From an uncultured Dokdonia sp. (GTDB lineage: Bacteria; Bacteroidota; Bacteroidia; Flavobacteriales; Flavobacteriaceae), in NCBI RefSeq assembly GCF_937910895.1, contig NZ_CALEMI010000110.1:1-36475 (forward strand): 36,475 nt of DNA, in the 5' to 3' direction. The first letter of the stretch is position 1. Every line of letters begins with the position of its first letter. Positions 32,819-36,475 of this stretch are shown piece after piece. The translations under genes were made by a program, and so were the position numbers. The notes under the pieces were generated by a model. It was not told the DNA's origin, ran no database searches, and saw nothing but the letters and a program-made list of their open reading frames with translations.

Positions 32819-34255
32819 ATGAAAATATTAATCGAAGGTCTAATAGAACTTCTCTCCAGTCTCTTTACGGGGCTGGAAGGACTTTTCGATAAAGATCACA
32901 GCACAGATACTGAGTTTGGAGATGCTTCCAAGCTTATCAGCAAAAGAAATAACGGATTTATTATTGACGGCAAAAACTCGCTTGATATGACTACGAGTTC
33001 TAAAAATTGTGCAGTAATAGCAGGATCAGGGAAAGGCAAATCACAGGTACATGTCTTGCCATTACTTCTCAGACAAAAAATTGAATATTCAGCAATAGTG
33101 AATGATAACAGCGGAGAATTATCACAATCAATTCCACATTTATTATCAATTGGAGTTACAGCACTAGAAATGAATCTTACCCGTAAAAGGGATGTCTATA
33201 TTAACCTTCTCGATGGCTGTAAAGGTAATATTGCCGAAGTGAGAAAAGTAACTAAATCCTTAATGGGCTTTGCTTCTAAGGAGCAAGACTTCTTTTCGTT
33301 AAGTGCAGAAGATTGCCTTTCACTTTTTATTGAACACGTCGTTGAATCGGAAAGCATCGTACATGCAAATCTTGGCAATGTCTATCGTTTGATACTAGCC
33401 TATCAAGGAGAACCTAAAGTTATAGAGCGATATATGGCAGAAAAAGCAAGTGAGAGAACATGGCAAAAGTTTTTAGCGTTATCAGGTAATTCAGAAAAAA
33501 CACTTAAATCAATTACTGCAACAGCTCTCAGTGTGTTGAGTTGGCTCGGAGATAATCCTGTACTTGCTGATCTTACCTCGGTCACAAATATATCATTTAT
33601 AGATTTTAGAAAAGCGCCACATGTGCTTTTCATCCAATCGCCAGTAAGTGATGCAGATTTCTACTCGCCAATGATATCGCTCATCCTACAATCCTTCTAC
33701 CGTTTTGCTTTTTCAAGCTTGCCAGACCCTAAGACTGATTTACCAATAATGAATGTATTGGATGAGTTTTCTAGCCTTATTCCTGGACTTTCAAATTACA
33801 GTCAAATTATTAGTAATAGTCGTAAGTTCCTTATTCCGCAACTTATCGCATTACAAGATGAATCTCAACTTTCGTCATACAAAGAGTTGAAGGATAATAT
33901 CCTTCAGAATTGCTATGTCAAATGCTATCACGGAGCCAGTGAGAAAAAGGCTTTTGAACTAGAAAAACTCTTAGGAAACTACACCTATACAGATAAGGAG
34001 ACAAAACAGAAAGTGAAACGATCGCTGATGACTGCCTCTGAAATTCGAGAAATGGACGGGGAGATACTGGTTATTGCGAATGGTAAAAAGCCCTTAAAGG
34101 TAAAAGCTATTCCTGCGTATAAGCAAAGAAGATTGATAAAGAATCTTAATAAAGAATTGCGAGAGAATAATGAGGAACAGATAGCTGATTATAGTATTCA
34201 GTATATCGATTTAGAGCCGTATAGAAAGATAAGTAAAGAAAATAGTAACAGCTAA
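32819..34255 (+). CDS. VirD4/TraG-like type IV coupling ATPase
   Basis: The 478-residue RecA-fold ATPase has Walker A AGSGKGKSQ near residues 67-75, VNDNSGEL just after it as in coupling proteins (usual DxKGE/NDxSGE), and Walker B IMNVLDEFSSL near 312-320. It lacks the two N-terminal membrane helices of typical VirD4/TraG. The C-terminus matches the TraG region that ends with removal of GKKPLKVKAIPAYK. It is expected to recognise the relaxase-DNA complex and energise its transfer. It is the second such ATPase of the element, distinct from the 20048-21301 protein, and its neighbours are the mobilisation genes. Confidence 0.85.
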   Translation: MKILIEGLIELLSSLFTGLEGLFDKDHSTDTEFGDASKLISKRNNGFIIDGKNSLDMTTSSKNCAVIAGSGKGKSQVHVLPLLLRQKIEYSAIVNDNSGELSQSIPHLLSIGVTALEMNLTRKRDVYINLLDGCKGNIAEVRKVTKSLMGFASKEQDFFSLSAEDCLSLFIEHVVESESIVHANLGNVYRLILAYQGEPKVIERYMAEKASERTWQKFLALSGNSEKTLKSITATALSVLSWLGDNPVLADLTSVTNISFIDFRKAPHVLFIQSPVSDADFYSPMISLILQSFYRFAFSSLPDPKTDLPIMNVLDEFSSLIPGLSNYSQIISNSRKFLIPQLIALQDESQLSSYKELKDNILQNCYVKCYHGASEKKAFELEKLLGNYTYTDKETKQKVKRSLMTASEIREMDGEILVIANGKKPLKVKAIPAYKQRRLIKNLNKELRENNEEQIADYSIQYIDLEPYRKISKENSNS

Positions 34256-34266
34256 AATATACCATT

Positions 34267-34725
34267 ATGAGACCTAAAATTTCAAACAAAAATGTCGCCT
34301 ATGTTATTCGTGGCGAGTATGGATTTAATTCTATTAATCAATTTTTTGAACATACCGAACATCATGTTATGTTCCGCGAAAAAGTCATTCGTAAGGTGGT
34401 ACAAGAGTTTACCCATTATCATTTTCATAATGATGGAAAACTTACCACTTTTAATCCCTATACAAACGCTTTTGAAAGTTTAAAGATTGAAAACTTTAAT
34501 CACGTTACGAGCAAGGAAGAATTACTCAAAGAACTCTCCACCTTGCACAAAGCGAGAATGGCAATGCTTGATAAGTCGCGTAAAAAACTTGTCCAGCTTT
34601 CAAAAAATAAGGATAGAGATAAGGATTTGGAACCCCAGGTGGAACGACGACTAGGCAGAGAGGCAGAGTTACAGGGAATACATACCGAAAAGGGAAAGGA
34701 TCAGGATCACGATAGAGAACAATAA
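34267..34725 (+). CDS. Element protein with charged tail, unknown
   Basis: This 152-residue protein starts 11 nt after the coupling ATPase. Residues 1-80 form an alpha/beta domain with many His and Phe (FFEHTEHHVMFREKV, FTHYHFHNDGKL). The second half is helical and ends in a highly charged, probably disordered tail (KNKDRDKDLEPQVERR to DHDREQ). No family is recognised. Similar charged ends occur on the next two genes. Its position between the ATPase and relaxase suggests an accessory transfer role. Confidence 0.65.
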   Translation: MRPKISNKNVAYVIRGEYGFNSINQFFEHTEHHVMFREKVIRKVVQEFTHYHFHNDGKLTTFNPYTNAFESLKIENFNHVTSKEELLKELSTLHKARMAMLDKSRKKLVQLSKNKDRDKDLEPQVERRLGREAELQGIHTEKGKDQDHDREQ

Positions 34726-34727
34726 TC

Positions 34728-35087
34728 ATGAAACTTATCACACCCGAATTAATTGCTCGCTTCAAGGAAGTCGGCGATCAATCAGAAATAGAGGACCCTA
34801 TCGTTATTGCTAAGTTTTTTGACCCTGTTGGATCAGCAAGTTGGTATGCTACTGAATATGATGAGGAAACGAATATTTGTTATGGGTATGTAACAGGACT
34901 TGCTTACGATGAGTGGGGTACATTCTCTCTTACTATCTTAGAATCTATCAAAAGACCTCTTGATCTCTCTATTGAACGTGATCTCTATTTCAAAGAAATA
35001 GGTATTGATGAACCGATACAACAATCACGATTAGCAGAATTGCCAAAAGATACAGAACACGATAAAGAAACCGATATTGAGCGATAA
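34728..35087 (+). CDS. DUF2958 domain protein
   Basis: The 119-residue protein matches DUF2958: MKLITPELIARF at the start, then DPIVIAKFFDPVGSASWYATEYDEE and CYGYVTGLAYDEWGTFSL, and EIGIDEPI near the end. DUF2958 proteins are common in conjugative and mobilisable elements; their biochemical role is unknown. It starts 2 nt after the preceding stop and its end overlaps the mobC-like gene by 11 nt. Confidence 0.85.
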   Translation: MKLITPELIARFKEVGDQSEIEDPIVIAKFFDPVGSASWYATEYDEETNICYGYVTGLAYDEWGTFSLTILESIKRPLDLSIERDLYFKEIGIDEPIQQSRLAELPKDTEHDKETDIER

Positions 35088-35505
35088 TAATACAACATAT
35101 CATACGCTCCAAGACTATCTTGAATCTCGTTTTGATAATGTTGATGTTGTTACTGATACGATGCTCAAACAAGCAAAGCAAGAATGGCGAGCGATCTATC
35201 TTTCCCGATACTACAAGCAGTATCGGGAAAGATATATTCAGGTTAGTTTTCGTATTCTAAAGAAGCAGTATCAAGAATATGAAAGAGAAGCCAAGAAGCA
35301 AAATATCATCACAACGACCTATATCAAGCGCTTGGTACTTAACAAGCAAAATAATGATCAATCAGTTACTCTAACAGCACTTAGGATTATTCTTTTACAA
35401 ATCATAGATAGTCTTGAGGAATCACTACACGAAGAAACAACAGTAGATACCCAATACCTCTTATCACTCATAGAAAAATGCCATACGCTTCTGAATGATC
35501 GTTAA
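35077..35505 (+). CDS. mobC: MobC-like mobilisation accessory protein
   Basis: The 142-residue protein starts at TTG 35077, overlapping the DUF2958 gene by 11 nt; no ATG fits until codon 29, so TTG is the best start. A ribbon-helix-helix-like segment lies in the middle (YIQVSFRILKKQYQEYEREAKKQNIITTTYIKRLVLN), followed by a helical C-terminus. It would bind oriT and assist the relaxase. Its end overlaps the relaxase ATG by 11 nt. A perfect 16-bp inverted repeat (35197-35234) lies inside the gene. Confidence 0.72.
   Translation: MSDNNTTYHTLQDYLESRFDNVDVVTDTMLKQAKQEWRAIYLSRYYKQYRERYIQVSFRILKKQYQEYEREAKKQNIITTTYIKRLVLNKQNNDQSVTLTALRIILLQIIDSLEESLHEETTVDTQYLLSLIEKCHTLLNDR
35197..35234. repeat. 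Perfect 16-bp inverted repeat with 6-nt loop inside mobC-like gene
   Basis: Left arm TATCTTTCCCGATACT (35197-35212), loop acaagc, right arm exact reverse complement (35219-35234). It encodes the YLSRYYKQYRERY stretch. Such arm length without a mismatch is not expected by chance and suggests an oriT-like hairpin, a protein-binding site or an RNA control stem. Confidence 0.92.
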
Positions 35506-36349
35506 AGCCTTATCTCATAAAAGTAGTAACGTATCGGCTATCCGCAGACTCGTTGAATATGTTTGCGATCAAGAGAAAATGCAAGATCGCTACTACGGCA
35601 GAAAACCGCTTATAGTAAAACAATTTCTACAAAGCTATGAACAAGGAAATTGGGTACAAGCTTTAAAATCCAATGATGATAAGCGAACGTTTAATCACGC
35701 AAAACGAACGGTACTTCGTCATGAGATTATCAGCTTCGCAAAAGAGAGTAATCCGCTCATTTCACGAAATACGCTACAGACCTTTGCGAAATATTATCTC
35801 AAACACAGGATGACAAAACCAACAATGGGCGTCGCCGTAGTTCACTATGATGAAGCACCCCATATTCATTTTGTCATCGCTGGTATTGCTCTAGATGGAT
35901 CAGCAACGCGGATCAGCAGAAAAGAGTTTAAAACCTTTAAAATCCAATTGCAACAATTCCAACAAGAAAAGTTTCCTGAATTATCACATTCTCTTGTCGA
36001 TCATAACAAAGCTAAAACTCTAAAGCTTAAATTGACTCATCAAGAACAGCGTATGAAGGAAAAAGGGAAGATATCTGAGAAAGAAAAGCTTTCGCGAAAA
36101 GTGATACAGATAGCACAAGAATGTGTGAGTTTGGAGGAACTAGAATCAAAACTTAATAGGCATAAACTCAAGCCATATCACAGGAAAGGAATACTTACAG
36201 GTGTATGGTTAGACAAGAGAAAATTTAGACTAACAACGCTCGGCGTAGGTAGAGAGCACCTGAAAGAAATGACAAGGGAACAGAAGCGATTAGACGCTTT
36301 GTTTCAATCTCAAAAAGGTAAAGATCAAGAACGAAGGTTAGAGCGATAA
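35495..36349 (+). CDS. mobB: Relaxase / mobilisation nuclease
   Basis: The 284-residue protein carries the metal-binding relaxase motif HYDEAPHIHFVIAG (HxH near residues 125-127) and a preceding LRHEIISFAKES helix. A basic C-terminus follows (HKLKPYHRKGILTGVWLDKRKFRL). It should nick oriT and pilot the strand through the coupling ATPase. I place it in the MobP/MobV-like Bacteroidota relaxases without certainty; the catalytic Tyr is not obvious, with Tyr near residues 22, 33 and 34 as candidates. The length is short for the class. ATG 35495 overlaps the mobC-like gene. A TTTCGCGAAA word lies at 36090-36099. A terminator follows. Confidence 0.82.
   Translation: MIVKALSHKSSNVSAIRRLVEYVCDQEKMQDRYYGRKPLIVKQFLQSYEQGNWVQALKSNDDKRTFNHAKRTVLRHEIISFAKESNPLISRNTLQTFAKYYLKHRMTKPTMGVAVVHYDEAPHIHFVIAGIALDGSATRISRKEFKTFKIQLQQFQQEKFPELSHSLVDHNKAKTLKLKLTHQEQRMKEKGKISEKEKLSRKVIQIAQECVSLEELESKLNRHKLKPYHRKGILTGVWLDKRKFRLTTLGVGREHLKEMTREQKRLDALFQSQKGKDQERRLER
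36090..36099. repeat. TTTCGCGAAA palindrome, copy 4
   Basis: Core palindrome inside the relaxase gene, the second copy on the mobile element. Confidence 0.85.
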
Positions 36350-36370
36350 GAATGTATTATTTAGATATGC

Positions 36371-36406
36371 AAAAGAGGCTGTCTAAAAAGGTGGCCTCTT
36401 TTTTTT
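36371..36406 (+). terminator. Terminator of the transfer operon
   Basis: Stem aaaagaggc / gcctctttt is extended by three G-U pairs and one more pair, with loop taaaaa and an eight-T tract. It marks the right end of the gene module. Confidence 0.9.
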
Positions 36407-36475
36407 GCATTATTTTTTTGATTTCGTATCTTAATAACATGAAATCTAGTCCTGTATGGAAGACTAATAATCAGT
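36404..36475 (+). promoter_or_regulatory. Bacteroidota-type promoter for a gene beyond the window
   Basis: TTTG at 36404-36407 and TATCTTAA at 36427-36434 are separated by 19 nt, fitting the TTTG / TAnnTTTG promoter layout with one weak position pair. An ATG at 36439 opens a frame (MKSSPVWKTNNQ) that runs off the window. It lies too close to the -7 box for a normal leader, so either the gene is nearly leaderless or its true start is further right. Confidence 0.4.

Larger units (their letters stand above)
16979..36406. mobile_element. Divergently organised mobilizable / conjugative-type element (limits approximate)
   Basis: The region holds a relaxase, a MobC-like protein, two VirD4/HerA-like ATPases, a large serine recombinase, a RadC-like protein, an orphan DNA adenine methyltransferase and replication-initiator-like proteins. 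All left-arm genes are on minus and all right-arm genes on plus, except the NACHT cargo gene, and each outer end carries a terminator (16979-17008 and 36371-36406). These limits mark the gene module, not proven attachment sites; I found no flanking direct repeats that define attL/attR. Remnants at 13.73-14.04 kb suggest the element once extended further left. Confidence 0.7.

Overview
The window looks like a chromosomal segment of a marine-type member of the Flavobacteriaceae (Bacteroidota). Evidence: AT-rich DNA, a protein with a C-terminal type IX secretion (T9SS) sorting domain, the two-gene Bacteroidota form of RHS proteins, few purine-rich ribosome-binding sites, and a maltose phosphorylase / beta-phosphoglucomutase pair. 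A 10-bp palindrome, TTTCGCGAAA, occurs four times, which is far above expectation at this base composition. From memory I associate this word with Dokdonia/Krokinobacter-like genomes, but that placement is an inference.

Layout. (1) 1-3.4 kb: end of an upstream unit (terminator), then pgmB and a GH65 phosphorylase. Together they convert maltose plus phosphate to glucose and glucose 6-phosphate. (2) 3.4-4.3 kb: a frameshifted two-segment membrane microprotein gene and a small exported protein, closed by a strong terminator. (3) 4.3-12.9 kb: a polymorphic toxin locus made of an SpvB/RHS-like secreted shell protein, an RHS-core protein with a variable C-terminal toxin candidate, and a small immunity-protein candidate. 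(4) 12.9-17.0 kb: cargo-like AT-rich genes, including a 902-residue T9SS cargo protein (seven-repeat propeller, PKD-like domain, BspA-like repeats). That gene lies between two diverged ~310-bp copies of the 3' end of a mobile-element gene.

(5) About 16.98-36.41 kb: a divergently organised mobilizable or conjugative-type element with a terminator at each outer end. The left arm (minus strand, 17.0-23.4 kb) holds three unknown genes, an orphan D12-class adenine methyltransferase, a RadC/JAMM protein, a HerA/VirD4-like ATPase, a large serine recombinase and a small conserved protein. The right arm (plus strand, 23.5-36.35 kb) holds two paralogous winged-helix replication-initiator-like proteins, an XRE regulator, a RuvC-like protein lacking its first catalytic Asp, and a transfer operon. 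The operon encodes a coiled-coil membrane protein, a vWA-like lipoprotein, a 50-residue membrane protein, a second VirD4-like ATPase, DUF2958, a MobC-like protein and a relaxase. I see no VirB4/TraG-type channel ATPase or other mating-pore gene, so the element either borrows a secretion apparatus or uses an unrecognised one. Between the two parts of the right arm sits cargo: a 1208-residue NACHT ATPase (probable anti-phage protein) convergent with a RadC homologue in which all four JAMM metal ligands are replaced.

The control DNA is unusually rich in structure. There is a three-block interleaved inverted repeat just upstream of the recombinase start, shared AAATATGTAT dyads before two right-arm genes, a leader hairpin before the XRE gene, a tandem 20-bp repeat between the NACHT gene and the transfer operon, and a perfect 16-bp inverted repeat inside the mobC-like gene. 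The most promising observations are the dead RadC/NACHT pair, the interleaved inverted repeat, and the overall element with two VirD4-like ATPases and no visible mating pore.
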